A stretch of 27,775 bases of DNA, taken from CAZLYK01 sp964563495 (lineage in GTDB: Bacteria; Acidobacteriota; Blastocatellia; RBC074). Every line of letters begins with the position of its first letter. Position 1 is the first letter of the stretch. Shown here piece after piece: positions 8,032 through 22,869 of this stretch. The notes beneath the pieces are model-generated. The model was not told the origin of the DNA and did no database searches. It saw only the letters and a program-made list of their open reading frames with translations. Position numbers and translations under genes: made by a program. The stretch covers positions 1 to 27,775 of the forward strand of contig CAZLYK010000070.1 of the NCBI GenBank assembly GCA_964563495.1. The letters run 5' to 3'.

Positions 8032-8349
8032 ATGACTGAACCGGCAAAAGACCTGACAGTTGATGAGTTCACCACCGGGATGCGCGAGAAGATCGGCGAA
8101 AATTCCCGGCTCGACGCGACCTTCAAATTTGTCTTCGATGACGGCCGAACTATTTTTATCGATGGTAAAACAGTGCCCAACCGCGTGAGTAACGATGATC
8201 AGCCGGCTGAGGTGACGCTCAGGATGTCGATCGAGACGCTCAACAAACTCCATCGCAAGGAGCTCAATCCAACCATGGCCGTCATGCTCGGCAAGATCAA
8301 GCTGGAAGGGAATATGATGACAGCGCTGAAGCTCGATCAGATTTTTTAG
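8032..8349 (+). CDS. Stand-alone SCP2 sterol/lipid-carrier domain protein
   Basis: A 105-residue protein consisting of one SCP2 domain. It has the alternating pattern ending with LNPTMAVMLGKIKLEGNMM (about residues 79-97), the conserved block lining the hydrophobic tunnel. SCP2 proteins bind fatty acyl chains, acyl-CoA or sterols in the cytoplasm. I place the start at the ATG at 8032 because ACGGAG stands 9 bp upstream. An in-frame ATG at 7969 would begin inside the palindromic repeat and add 21 residues of repeat-encoded sequence with no family similarity. The TAG stop lies at the left edge of another repeat copy. It probably shares a transcript with the reductase upstream. Confidence 0.87.
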   Translation: MTEPAKDLTVDEFTTGMREKIGENSRLDATFKFVFDDGRTIFIDGKTVPNRVSNDDQPAEVTLRMSIETLNKLHRKELNPTMAVMLGKIKLEGNMMTALKLDQIF

Positions 8350-8424
8350 GCGATTGACGGGATTTTCTCAGGACTTGACCGGATGGGGTCTGGTCAAATC
8401 CTGAGAAAATCCCGTCACTCCCGT

Positions 8425-8430
<6 letters not shown>
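8347..8430. repeat. Dispersed palindromic repeat, copy 3, between convergent genes
   Basis: Arms 8356-8380 and 8392-8416 (GACGGGATTTTCTCAGG and complement) pair over 25 bp with one mismatch around an 11-base loop. The outer ends carry TAG on each strand: 8347-8349 is the stop of the SCP2 gene and 8425-8427 the stop of the M2 peptidase gene. It could act as a bidirectional terminator. Confidence 0.9.
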
Positions 8431-10260
<1,830 letters not shown>

Positions 10261-10369
10261 AGACATTATCCTCATGGGAAAAATGAAAATCCGGGTAAAT
10301 CTGCGTGCGATCATGGCTTGAATGGTTCAAAATGGCGACAGTCGAAGTTGAGACTCAGTAAGAGATTAT

Positions 10370-10603
10370 ATGCACAGCAGTACAAGACGCGAACTTCTCA
10401 CCGGCCTCCAATATCTCCTCATTGGCATCATTGCGCAATGCTCGGTTGTGCAATGGTTTGGAGGCAAGGACTTTTCCGTGCAACTACTGGTCTGGACGGC
10501 CGTCTTCACGGGGCTCGGTCTGGTCAGGCTGATCATCCTGTTTCTATCAGACCAATTCCGGCGAGATCAATGGCAGACGATCTCCAGGCGCAAGTGGTAT
10601 TAA
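10370..10603 (+). CDS. Small two-helix membrane protein, unknown function
   Basis: A 77-residue ORF with two predicted membrane helices (about residues 10-28 and 38-60), a basic N-terminus (STRRE) and a C-terminus rich in Arg, Gln and Trp. It is divergent from the M2 peptidase and convergent with the SDR gene, whose stop codon overlaps its own by three bases. The ribosome-binding site is weak (AAGAG). I recognise no family. The membrane-protein composition, opposite to the reading of neighbouring genes, favours a real gene, but a chance ORF is possible. Confidence 0.55.
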   Translation: MHSSTRRELLTGLQYLLIGIIAQCSVVQWFGGKDFSVQLLVWTAVFTGLGLVRLIILFLSDQFRRDQWQTISRRKWY

Positions 10604-11364
10604 ATCATCATCTGGCCGCCGTTGATTTCGATCATCTCGCCGTGGATGTAGCTGGCGGCGTCCGAGGCCAGGAAGGCGATGACTCTGCCGACCTCTTCCG
10701 AAACGCCGGCCCGGCCCAGGGGGATGCTGGCGGCGAATTGGGCCATCAATTCCGGGGTCGAAAGCCTTTCGTGGAAGGGGGTCTCGATGACGCCGGGGGC
10801 GACGCCGTTGACCCGGATGCCGCGATGCGCCAGCTCTTTGGCCATCCCTTTGGTCAGGCACATGACGGCCGCCTTGGCAGCGGCGTAAACGGCGGCGCCC
10901 GGGCCGCCTCCGTGATGGCCCGCGATCGAACCGACATTGATGATGTTCCCCCGGCCGCGATCCATCATTTCAGGCATGACCGCTTGTGAGCAGAGCAGGA
11001 CACTCTTGAAATTGAGCGTCACGACGCGGTCCCACAACTCGTCGGTGAAATCGAGCAGGGGGCAGCGCTGGATCATGTCGCCGGCATTATTGACGAGGAT
11101 GTCGATCGGCCCCAGTTTTTTGCGCGCCTCTTCCATGAGCGCGTGAGCGCCGGGGCGGGTCGAGACGTCGGCCTGGATAACTATTGCTCGACCGCCGTGC
11201 GATTCGATCAGGTGGCCGGTCTCTTCCGCTCCTTCACGGTTGCGATGGTAGTTGAGTGCCACCGCGGCTCCGCATTCGGCCAGGGCCGCCGCCGTGGCGC
11301 TCCCAATCCCGCTGCTCGCGCCGGTAACGACCGCGATCCGCCCGCTCAAATCCTGTTTGTTCAT
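10600..11364 (-). CDS. SDR-family NAD(P)-dependent dehydrogenase/reductase
   Basis: A 254-residue classical short-chain dehydrogenase, FabG-like in length. The cofactor motif is TGASSGIG (14-21), NNAG stands at 92-95, and the catalytic residues are S146, Y160 and K164 (YAAAK). The ending INGGQ is typical. The substrate cannot be read from sequence. As the last gene of the RidA-symporter-NagA operon it could oxidise or reduce the sugar-like product of that pathway. The start at 11364 follows AGGA. The open frame runs further upstream to 11595 only because it reads through the palindromic repeat and into nagA. Confidence 0.92.
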   Translation of the reverse strand: MNKQDLSGRIAVVTGASSGIGSATAAALAECGAAVALNYHRNREGAEETGHLIESHGGRAIVIQADVSTRPGAHALMEEARKKLGPIDILVNNAGDMIQRCPLLDFTDELWDRVVTLNFKSVLLCSQAVMPEMMDRGRGNIINVGSIAGHHGGGPGAAVYAAAKAAVMCLTKGMAKELAHRGIRVNGVAPGVIETPFHERLSTPELMAQFAASIPLGRAGVSEEVGRVIAFLASDAASYIHGEMIEINGGQMMI

Positions 11365-11392
11365 TTCCTGCTTCCCTTTGATGTTGACATTT

Positions 11393-11479
11393 AATGGACA
11401 GGATTGACGAGATTTTTGCAGGATTCGACAAGATAATATCCTGTCAAATCCTGCACAAATCTCGTCAATCCTGTCTATT
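11393..11479. repeat. Dispersed palindromic repeat, copy 4, at the nagA 3' end
   Basis: The 38-bp arms (11393-11430 and 11442-11479) pair at 35 of 38 positions around an 11-base loop. The right arm encodes the last residues (NRQD) and the TGA stop of the NagA-like protein on the minus strand. The element separates nagA from the downstream SDR gene and could attenuate its transcription. Confidence 0.93.
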
Positions 11480-12643
11480 TCTCCGATAAGCGATTTGTCC
11501 GTCGACGATCGTCGCCTCGATTTCGAGGCTGGTCGTTTGATCGTCCCAATCAAACAAGACCAGATCTGCGCTGAATCCCGGGGCGATCGATCCATATTTG
11601 TCGCTCAAACCGAGAATCCGGGCCGGATTGCCGCTCGCCATCTGCAGTGCGTCATCGAGTGTCGCATCGGAAAAGGCGACGGTCTTGGCGACGGCTTCCT
11701 GCATCTCGAGGGCCGAACCAGCGAGATAAGGGGTGCCGGGCAGGCAGACTCTGCGCGTGGGGGTGAGTTCGACCTCGACCGCACCCAGCCGGTAACGCCC
11801 TGATGGGCGTCCCGCTGCGGCGATCGCGTCGGTCACCAGAATAGTGCGACCCGGCGTCTTGCAGCGGAGAAAGCATTTGACCACAGATGGCGGCAGATGA
11901 TGGCCGTCGACGATCAGGCTCGCCCATAGATCGTCGGTGGCCAGTTGTTCCCAGATGTAATTGGGGTGCCGGTCGATCCTGGCGTGCGAGCCGTTGCCCA
12001 GGTGAGTCGACAATTTCGCCCCGGCCCGAACAGCATCGGCAATCTGTTGGGGGCTCGCCGCGGTATGACCGATCGCCGCAATCACTCCCGCCTCGACTAG
12101 ACGCTCGATCAAGCCGGTTGCCTCTGGCCATTCCGGCGACAGGGTAACGATTCCGATCTTTCCGCGGGCTGTCTCCTGCCAGCGCCGAAACCGATCCCAA
12201 TCCGGCGGGCTCACGTGTTCGCGAGGATGCGCTCCGCGCGGCCCGTCTTCGGGCGAGATAAACGGGCCTTCCAGATGTATGCCCGGATGCGAGCGGGCAA
12301 CTTCCGTCGATTGCTCGGCCGCGCGCACGAGATTCGAGATGCATTTATCTATCTGTTCCGTTGAGCCGGTGATGATCGTCGGGCAGAAGGCAGTCACTCC
12401 GGTTCGCTTCAACGCGCGCGTCGCCGCTTCGATCTCTTCGACGGTTGTCTCGGGGAAGTTGAAATCCACTCCGTTGTAGCCGTTGATCTGGAGGTCGATC
12501 CAGCCCGGCGCGATGCGCAGGCTCGGGTCGCCGAGGTCGCAGCGTACCGATCGATCAGCGGGTCGCTGATCCGTGATCAGCCCGTCGACCATGGTCAGAT
12601 CCACAACCGTATTCCCGGCTCCGATCCTGCCTCTGATCTTCAT
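11465..12643 (-). CDS. nagA: N-acetylglucosamine-6-phosphate deacetylase (NagA)-like amidohydrolase
   Basis: A 392-residue amidohydrolase-superfamily enzyme. NagA-type residues are visible: E125 in HLEGPF, H193 in IGHTAA, H214 in STHLGN and catalytic D272 in VTDAIAAAG. PGWIDLQINGYNGVDFN near residue 47 is the family's N-terminal block. Canonical members deacetylate GlcNAc-6-phosphate. No sugar kinase or PTS is visible here, so the substrate may be a different N-acetylated compound. The upstream small membrane protein's stop codon directly abuts this start, indicating coupling. The last four residues (NRQD) and stop are encoded by the palindromic repeat, so the native C-terminus was probably different. 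Confidence 0.85.
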   Translation of the reverse strand: MKIRGRIGAGNTVVDLTMVDGLITDQRPADRSVRCDLGDPSLRIAPGWIDLQINGYNGVDFNFPETTVEEIEAATRALKRTGVTAFCPTIITGSTEQIDKCISNLVRAAEQSTEVARSHPGIHLEGPFISPEDGPRGAHPREHVSPPDWDRFRRWQETARGKIGIVTLSPEWPEATGLIERLVEAGVIAAIGHTAASPQQIADAVRAGAKLSTHLGNGSHARIDRHPNYIWEQLATDDLWASLIVDGHHLPPSVVKCFLRCKTPGRTILVTDAIAAAGRPSGRYRLGAVEVELTPTRRVCLPGTPYLAGSALEMQEAVAKTVAFSDATLDDALQMASGNPARILGLSDKYGSIAPGFSADLVLFDWDDQTTSLEIEATIVDGQIAYRRNRQD

Positions 12644-12883
12644 TCAGGCTCCGATCCTGGTTATCCAATAACCCAAAGCAAGCAACAGGGCGACCCACAG
12701 CCAGGCCAGCAGGAAGCCGATGACATCCAGCCGGTAGTGACGATAGCTGAACTTGCCGGGCAATCTGAGCAGGTCCACAATCATGAGCGAATGACCCTCC
12801 TCCTCCAATCGGGAGTGGGGAATCGGTGGGACGATATCGGAGATGGATTCGGTCTCGACGCCGGTTGTCCGGTTTTGAACCAT
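12644..12883 (-). CDS. Small single-helix membrane protein between symporter and nagA
   Basis: A 79-residue protein with a polar N-terminal half (Glu/Ser-rich, about 1-33), a short basic segment (KFSYRHYR) and one strong membrane helix near the C-terminus (about 54-75). It starts 9 bp after the symporter stop, with GAGG upstream of its ATG, and its stop abuts the nagA start. I recognise no family. Small one- or two-helix partners are encoded beside some sodium:solute symporters, and the position suggests such a role here. This is an inference. Confidence 0.7.
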   Translation of the reverse strand: MVQNRTTGVETESISDIVPPIPHSRLEEEGHSLMIVDLLRLPGKFSYRHYRLDVIGFLLAWLWVALLLALGYWITRIGA

Positions 12884-12892
12884 GGGTGCCTC

Positions 12893-14370
<1,478 letters not shown>

Positions 14371-14374
<4 letters not shown>

Positions 14375-15351
14375 TGTTCAGATCCTCGCTTGACCGCAAT
14401 CAGAGAGATGCAAACCAGCGGCGGGTTCGCTCCCGTCCGGTCCGCTTTGGGAAAAGGTTGAACGGTTGTCCGTGTCGGTGGCGGAGTCGGAAAAAAGGTC
14501 GCGTATTTTTCGTTCATGAGCTTGAACTCGGCCATATCGTCGAGGTAAACATTGACGGCGACCGTCTCCGACAGACTCGCACCGTGGCTTTCCAGTCTGG
14601 CTTGCAGCTTTTGCATGACCGCCGTCAACTGATCTTCGACGTTTGCGGCAGTTGTCTCCGACTCGAGATTGCAGAAGACAATCCCGTCCGGCGGATCCGC
14701 TCTCGAAGCGATGGCCGAGAGACAGGCCGCCTTCTCTCCGGGCAGCGCACTGACCGGAATCATGGCCGAGATGTCCGTCCCGTAATCGTTGCGAAAGACG
14801 ACCCGGCTTTGATCGAGGCCCAACTCGGCGAGCGCGCGCATCAAATTATCGTTCGCTTCCGACCGATCCTGACCATAGACGCCGGAGAGGAAGACGCGAC
14901 CGCCGGCTTCGACTGCCGAGCTGGCGTGACCTGCCGGCCGCAGGCTGCTCAGGTTGATCGTTTTCTTGAGGCTCAGGTCGCGGATGGCCAGAGCCGTCAT
15001 CTCGACGTTGGTCTCTCCAGGCATTCTGGCCACCCCGATAACCACGCGAGCCGGTGGAGCCTGACCGAAGTAGCCGGCATAGACGCGATCGACCGGACCC
15101 AGATCACTGATCTTTTCCAGATAAAGCTGCAGATGGACGATATGCTCAAGCGTCAAACCCGCGGCTTCGACGATCGCCTTGACGTTCTTCAGGCATCGGT
15201 CGGCCTGGGCGGCGAGCCCTTCGGGAATTTTGCCCTCCGCGTCGCGCACGCCCTGTCCGGAGAGATAGAGGTAATCGCCAACCAGCAGACCAGGGCTGTA
15301 CGGACCGGCGGGCCTGGCGCCGTCGGCGGGAACAATCGGTTTGCGTTTCAT
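14371..15351 (-). CDS. RidA/YjgF-family fusion protein
   Basis: A 326-residue protein, about two and a half times a normal RidA subunit. Residues 1-125 form a complete RidA domain, with the ligand-binding Arg in PPAR (R102) and the E of VEMTALA (E117). Residues about 131-230 look like an N-terminal half-domain (GGRVFLSGVYGQ) with a divergent insert. Residues about 232-321 are a second RidA C-terminal lobe with PTRTTV (R294), but the Glu equivalent is missing. RidA enzymes hydrolyse reactive enamine/imine intermediates. As first gene of the operon it may detoxify such an intermediate made during catabolism. I start at 15351; the open frame continues to 15387, but those extra residues are encoded by the palindromic repeat. 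Confidence 0.85.
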
Positions 15352-15680
15352 CTTGATTAATAGACAGGATCGACAAGATTTCTGCAAGATTGAACGATAG
15401 GATCTCCGGTCAAGGCTATATAAATCCTATTAATCGTCCTCACGTCAGGACACTTTTCTTGGCGTAGGGGAAACTAGCCGGGAAATTTAACCGCCAAGAA
15501 GCCAAGATCGCCAAGTCAACCAAGCAAAGAATGGTCATTTTAGTTGGGCCAATGGTCCGACCCCGGACCTCCTTGGCGTCTTTGCTGCTTGGCGGCTTGG
15601 CGATTTTTATACCTTAAGCATGTAAACTGTCCCGACGTGAGGTCAATCGTCTCTATTATCTTTGCATCGAGGTGACAACC
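15352..15680. repeat. Divergent intergenic region filled by layered inverted repeats (includes repeat copy 5)
   Basis: This 329-bp gap between the divergent RidA and CocE-like genes has no gene. From outside in: AATAGACAGGATCGAC (15359 on) faces GTCAATCGTCTCTATT (15642-15657), the ends of the dispersed family. CCTCACGTCAGGAC (15438-15451) faces GTCCCGACGTGAGG (15629-15642), with one mismatch. A CCAAG-rich block (15490-15525) faces a CTTGG-rich block (15573-15602). A small GGTCCG/CGGACC hairpin (15554-15569) is at the centre. The layers suggest one repeat inserted within another. Promoters for both genes must lie here, but none is convincing. Confidence 0.75.
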
Positions 15681-17534
<1,854 letters not shown>

Positions 17535-17549
<15 letters not shown>

Positions 17550-17620
17550 CAGGATTGATGCAGGATTTGACAAGAAAGGTCTTGTCAAATCCTGCATCAA
17601 TCTTGTCGATCCTGTCTATT
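17535..17620. repeat. Dispersed palindromic repeat, copy 6, between convergent genes
   Basis: The 40-bp arms (17535-17574 and 17581-17620) pair at 38 of 40 positions around a 6-base loop (AAAGGT). The left arm supplies the end of the CocE-like gene. The right arm ends 3 bp before the TAG of the convergent MFS gene. This is the most complete copy in the window and could terminate transcription from both sides. Confidence 0.95.
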
Positions 17621-17623
17621 AAT

Positions 17624-18919
<1,296 letters not shown>

Positions 18920-19305
18920 GACGCCTCCGTCTGGTTGTCATGCTGATTGAATGGTCTGCCGATGAAAAGCCCGCGTAGGATAATGCAGGCTTGACAACTT
19001 GGTCAAACCGTTCAGATAATGCGCATCGTCGGCGTAATCAATCGATCCACCATGAATCAAGCCGGCGTGAGTGAGCCGGCATAAATGAGCTGGTCATATC
19101 CTTCGATCAGTCTCGCCGGCGTTGCTGGGACCGTAGCTAACCTGGACTTTCTTCAAACAATCGGCAATTGATAGAGCAATTCGCGTGGCCACACGAACTA
19201 GAATACCCAGAGGTTTGTGCCCGTCCGATTTGTTTATCGGCGCAGATTTGAGATCTGTGTTTTCAACAACCGACCGCGATTTCAGCAATTTCAGGAGGAT
19301 AACAT
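18920..19305. other. Divergent intergenic region, MFS transporter / TonB receptor 1
   Basis: This 386-bp gap contains no gene I can support. It must hold promoters for the MFS gene and the first TonB receptor. A plausible plus-strand promoter is at 18991-19020, and AGGAGG (19293-19298) is a strong ribosome-binding site for the receptor. A 64-residue minus-strand frame (19094-19288) has no ribosome-binding site or recognisable features. No copy of the dispersed repeat occurs here. Confidence 0.6.
18991..19020 (+). promoter_or_regulatory. Candidate sigma-70-type promoter with overlapping dyad
   Basis: TTGACA (18991-18996) and GATAAT (19015-19020) are 18 bp apart and point toward TonB receptor 1, leaving a leader of roughly 280 bases. 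The -35 box is part of a short dyad, TTGAC...GTCAA (18991-19006), which a regulator could bind. Confidence 0.35.
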
Positions 19306-22300
19306 ATGAGTCCGAAACTCAGCTCAGAAAGCATGATTCGCCGGATGATATGCATGACCGGGGTGCTGCTGGTTCTGCTCGTCGTGACGCAGGCGGCGCA
19401 GGGGCAGGTGCTCTACGGTTCGCTCACCGGCAACGTGGTTGATAAAAATGGCGCGGTCGTCGCCGGCGCCACCGTTACGATCACAAACCAACAGACCGGC
19501 CAGTCGCGAGAAGGCGTGACCGACGTCAACGGCAGCTATGATTTCCCGACGGTCCAGGCCGGCACCTATACGATCAAAATCAGCAAGCAGGGTTTCAAAT
19601 CGGTGACCAAGGAGAATATCGCGGTCACGCTCAACACCGTCACGCGCGCCGATATTTCAGTCGAAGTCGGGCAGGTCAGCGAGACGGTGGTTATCACCGC
19701 CGAAGCCGCGCAGCTCAAGACCGACCGTGCGGAGGTCAGTGCCGAGCTGACCAGCCGCCCGCTCCGAGACCTGCCGGTCCCGCTCGGGCGCAACTACCAG
19801 AACCTCTTCAAGACGCTCCCCGGTTTTACTCCTCCGGAAGACGCGCATTCGGTTCCCTCGAATCCATCGCGTTCGCTGGTCTTCAATGTCAATGGCGCCA
19901 GCCGCTCGTCGAACAACACCCGGATTGACGGGATCAGTTCGACCAACATCTGGCTGCCGCACGTCACGGCATACGTGCCGGCGCTCGAAGCGATCGAGAC
20001 GGTCAATGTCGTCAGCAACAGCTTCGACGCCGAGCAGGGGTTGGCCGGCGGCGCGGCGATCAACGTCCAGATCAAGAGCGGAACCAATGAATTTCACGGC
20101 TCCGCGTTCGAATACCATTCCAATCAGGTGCTCAAGGCGAGAGATTATTTCCGTCCTCCGCAAAACGCCAAGGGCAAGTTCATCCAGAACCAGTACGGTG
20201 GAACGCTCGGCGGCCCGATCATGAAGAACAGGCTCTTCTTCTTCGGGAGCTACGAGGGAACCAAGAACCGTCAGAACGACAGCCGCATCGAGTCCGTCCC
20301 GACGGCGGCGATCCGGACCGGCGATTTCCGCGGGACAAACACCAACATCTACGATCCGTTGACCGGCAACGTGAACGGCACCGGCCGTACGATCATCAGC
20401 TGCAACGGCGTCCAGAATGTGATCTGCGCCGACCGGATCAGCCCGGCCATCAAAAAGATTCTGCCGCTCATCCCGCTGCCCAATCTGCCGGGCGAAGTCA
20501 ACAACTATTTTGCCTCGGCGGGTTTTCTCTTTGACCGCTGGACGATCGACAGCAAGGTCAACTGGAACGTCAACAGCAAGCTCAACATCTGGGGGCGCTA
20601 CAGCGTCCTCGACTTCTACACAGTCAATGAGACGGTCTTCGGCAAAGAGTTGCAGGGGCGCGCAATCAACAGCTCGAACCCCGGGACGGGACAGGGCAAG
20701 ACGCACAGCTTCTCCTTCGCCGGCGTCTATACCTTCACGCCGAGCTTCATCGTCGACGCAAATTTCGGGCTCTTCCGCCAGAACACGGACGTCGCGCAAT
20801 CCGACATCGCAGAGAAGCGGGGTCTGGATTTCCTGGGCATTCCGGGAACCAACGGGAGCCAGCCGTTTGAGGGTGGCTTCCCGTTTTTCGATCTGAGCAC
20901 GTATTCAGATTATGGGACGGTTGATACTTTCATGCCATACACGCGCCGGGACGATCAGTATCAGATCGTGGCTAACGCCAACTGGCTGAGGGGGGCGCAC
21001 AACATCCGCTTCGGCATGGATACTTATCGGCAGAAGCTGAACCACACACAGCCCGAATCGAGTGATACCAGCTTCGGCGCGCGCGGCGGCTTCCAGTTTA
21101 CCAACGGAGTGACTGCCCTTAGCGGTGGGGCGAATGGAAATCAGTACAATGGCTTCGCGGGGTTCCTTCTCGGACTGCCTTCGCGGATTGGTAAACTGAC
21201 GTTGACCGAGGCTCCATTCAGCACCCGCAACTGGCAGTACAGCTTTTACGGGCGCGATCAGTGGCAGGTCAACAAGAGCCTGACCTTCTCCTTCGGCACG
21301 CGCTGGGAATACTTCCCGGTTCCGACGCGCGCCGACCGCGGTCTCGAACGCTACAACGTCAATACCAACATGATGGAGATCGGCGGCGTCGGTTCGGTGC
21401 CGATGGACCTCGGCGTCGAGGTGAGCAAGCGCATGTTCGCCCCACGCATCGGTCTGGCCTACCGCATCACTTCGTCGTTTGTCGTCCGCGCCGGATACGG
21501 GTTGACCAACGATCCGTACGCGCTGGCGCGTCCGCTCCGGACCAATCACCCGGTCCTGCTCAACCTCAACAACGATGCGGTCAATGGGTTCCAGTATGTC
21601 AGCCGGCTGGAGCAGGGCATTCCGGTGGCCACTGCGCCCAGCCTGGGGAATGGGATCATCTCGATCCCGAGCAACGTCTCGGCGATCACGCTGCCCGACA
21701 AGTTCCAGCGCGGATACGTCCAATCGTGGAACCTCTCTCTCCAAAAGGAACTGAAGTGGGGCTTCACCGGTGAGATCGCCTATATCGGGACACGGCAGGT
21801 CAAGCAGATCGGCTTCGCGGAACTCAACTACGCCAACATCAACGGCGGCAACAATGGCCGTCAGCTCGTCCAGAAGTTCGGGCGCACCGCGACGACCCTC
21901 CTGGTGACGCCGATCGGCAACAGCCATTACGATGGAATGCAGGCCCGTCTCGATCGCCGGTTCAAGGACTTCTACCAGCTCGGCGTCAACTATACCTGGT
22001 CCAAGTCGATCACCACCTCGGGAGCTAACAACAGCGATGATAGTCTGCGGGTCAACATTCCGCAGTACTACTATCTCAATCGTTCGCTCAGCAGTTTCGA
22101 CCGCCCGCACAACCTGCAGATCACCAACCTGACCGAGCTCCCGTTCGGCAACGGACGGAAGTACTTGAATGGCAAGGGCGTGCTCTCGGCGGTTGTCGGA
22201 GGCTGGCAGGTCAACAACATCATCAGCCGGTTCAGCGGCGTGCCGTTCACCGTCACCTCGTCGGGAAGCACACTCAACGCACCGGGCAACAGCCAGACCG

Positions 22301-22662
22301 TAGACCTGATCAAGTCCAGTGTGGCCATCTTCGGCAACAACGGACCAGGGCAGAAATATTTCGATATCGACGCCTTCCGCGCCGTCGGGGCGGATCCTAA
22401 TACGGCCAACCGTGTCCGCTTCGGCACTGCCGGGTACAACATACTGCGCGGCCCGTCACGATTCCAGTGGGATTTCGGTCTCTTCCGGCAGTTCCGGGTG
22501 ACCGAGAGGTTCAATCTTCAGTTCCGCGCTGAAGGATTCAACTTCACCAATACCCCGCAATGGGGCAATCCGAACAGCAACCGCGACAGCTCCAGCTTCG
22601 GAGAGAATACCACCGTCAGCGGTGAACGAATTTTCCGATTCGGCCTGAGACTCGGTTTCTAA
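19306..22662 (+). CDS. TonB-dependent receptor 1, Oar-like, with carboxypeptidase-regulatory domain
   Basis: A 1118-residue outer-membrane protein. It has a signal peptide (about 1-33, ending AAQGQ), a carboxypeptidase-regulatory-like beta domain (about 36-118; GSLTGNVVDKNGAVVAGATV), a plug domain (about 125-265) and a long beta-barrel ending in Phe (RLGF), as expected for BAM-dependent assembly. The 'FNVNGASRSSNNTRIDG' block and 'GGTLGGPI' are typical of the large receptors abundant in Acidobacteriota. Such receptors import oligosaccharides, peptides or chelates with TonB energy; the ligand is unknown. No SusD-like gene is nearby. AGGAGG 7 bp before the ATG supports the start. A dispersed repeat hairpin begins 6 bp after the stop. 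Confidence 0.93.
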   Translation: MSPKLSSESMIRRMICMTGVLLVLLVVTQAAQGQVLYGSLTGNVVDKNGAVVAGATVTITNQQTGQSREGVTDVNGSYDFPTVQAGTYTIKISKQGFKSVTKENIAVTLNTVTRADISVEVGQVSETVVITAEAAQLKTDRAEVSAELTSRPLRDLPVPLGRNYQNLFKTLPGFTPPEDAHSVPSNPSRSLVFNVNGASRSSNNTRIDGISSTNIWLPHVTAYVPALEAIETVNVVSNSFDAEQGLAGGAAINVQIKSGTNEFHGSAFEYHSNQVLKARDYFRPPQNAKGKFIQNQYGGTLGGPIMKNRLFFFGSYEGTKNRQNDSRIESVPTAAIRTGDFRGTNTNIYDPLTGNVNGTGRTIISCNGVQNVICADRISPAIKKILPLIPLPNLPGEVNNYFASAGFLFDRWTIDSKVNWNVNSKLNIWGRYSVLDFYTVNETVFGKELQGRAINSSNPGTGQGKTHSFSFAGVYTFTPSFIVDANFGLFRQNTDVAQSDIAEKRGLDFLGIPGTNGSQPFEGGFPFFDLSTYSDYGTVDTFMPYTRRDDQYQIVANANWLRGAHNIRFGMDTYRQKLNHTQPESSDTSFGARGGFQFTNGVTALSGGANGNQYNGFAGFLLGLPSRIGKLTLTEAPFSTRNWQYSFYGRDQWQVNKSLTFSFGTRWEYFPVPTRADRGLERYNVNTNMMEIGGVGSVPMDLGVEVSKRMFAPRIGLAYRITSSFVVRAGYGLTNDPYALARPLRTNHPVLLNLNNDAVNGFQYVSRLEQGIPVATAPSLGNGIISIPSNVSAITLPDKFQRGYVQSWNLSLQKELKWGFTGEIAYIGTRQVKQIGFAELNYANINGGNNGRQLVQKFGRTATTLLVTPIGNSHYDGMQARLDRRFKDFYQLGVNYTWSKSITTSGANNSDDSLRVNIPQYYYLNRSLSSFDRPHNLQITNLTELPFGNGRKYLNGKGVLSAVVGGWQVNNIISRFSGVPFTVTSSGSTLNAPGNSQTVDLIKSSVAIFGNNGPGQKYFDIDAFRAVGADPNTANRVRFGTAGYNILRGPSRFQWDFGLFRQFRVTERFNLQFRAEGFNFTNTPQWGNPNSNRDSSSFGENTTVSGERIFRFGLRLGF

Positions 22663-22668
22663 CCCGGA

Positions 22669-22716
22669 AAATAGACAGGATTGACAAGATTTTTTTCTTG
22701 TCAATCCTGTCTATTT
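22669..22716. repeat. Dispersed palindromic repeat, copy 7 (short form)
   Basis: A perfect 21-bp stem (22669-22689 and 22696-22716) around a six-T loop. It keeps the outer half of the family arm and lacks the inner GCAGGATTTGACA half. It sits 6 bp after the stop of TonB receptor 1 and could act as its terminator, although no T-run follows the stem. Confidence 0.93.
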
Positions 22717-22719
22717 AAA

Positions 22720-22764
22720 TCCAAAAATCTAAAATTTATCCATAAAAATGGATGTATTTTTGGA
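22720..22764. promoter_or_regulatory. AT-rich nested dyad after TonB receptor 1
   Basis: Outer arms TCCAAAAAT (22720-22728) and ATTTTTGGA (22756-22764) enclose an inner hairpin ATCCAT-AAAA-ATGGAT (22738-22753). It may be part of the receptor 1 terminator or an operator for receptor 2. Confidence 0.45.
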
Positions 22765-22869
22765 TAGAGAAAGACGCGCCTGCCTATAAGTTAAAGCCTA
22801 TCAACACAAAGATTTGACCCGAGATTTGGGCATAAGTCTTGCCTTTTAATTTACGTCACATCAATACAA

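Noticed and set aside
10600..11595. A longer SDR protein starting at 11595
   Set aside because: The extra 77 residues read through a palindromic repeat and into nagA. The ATG at 11364 begins exactly where SDR similarity begins and has AGGA upstream.
15352..15387. Upstream start for the RidA-like protein
   Set aside because: The extra residues are encoded by the repeat arm, and the RidA domain starts just after the ATG at 15351.
19094..19288. 64-residue minus-strand frame in the region before TonB receptor 1
   Set aside because: No ribosome-binding site, no recognisable domain, and it overlaps the expected promoter and leader region of the receptor.
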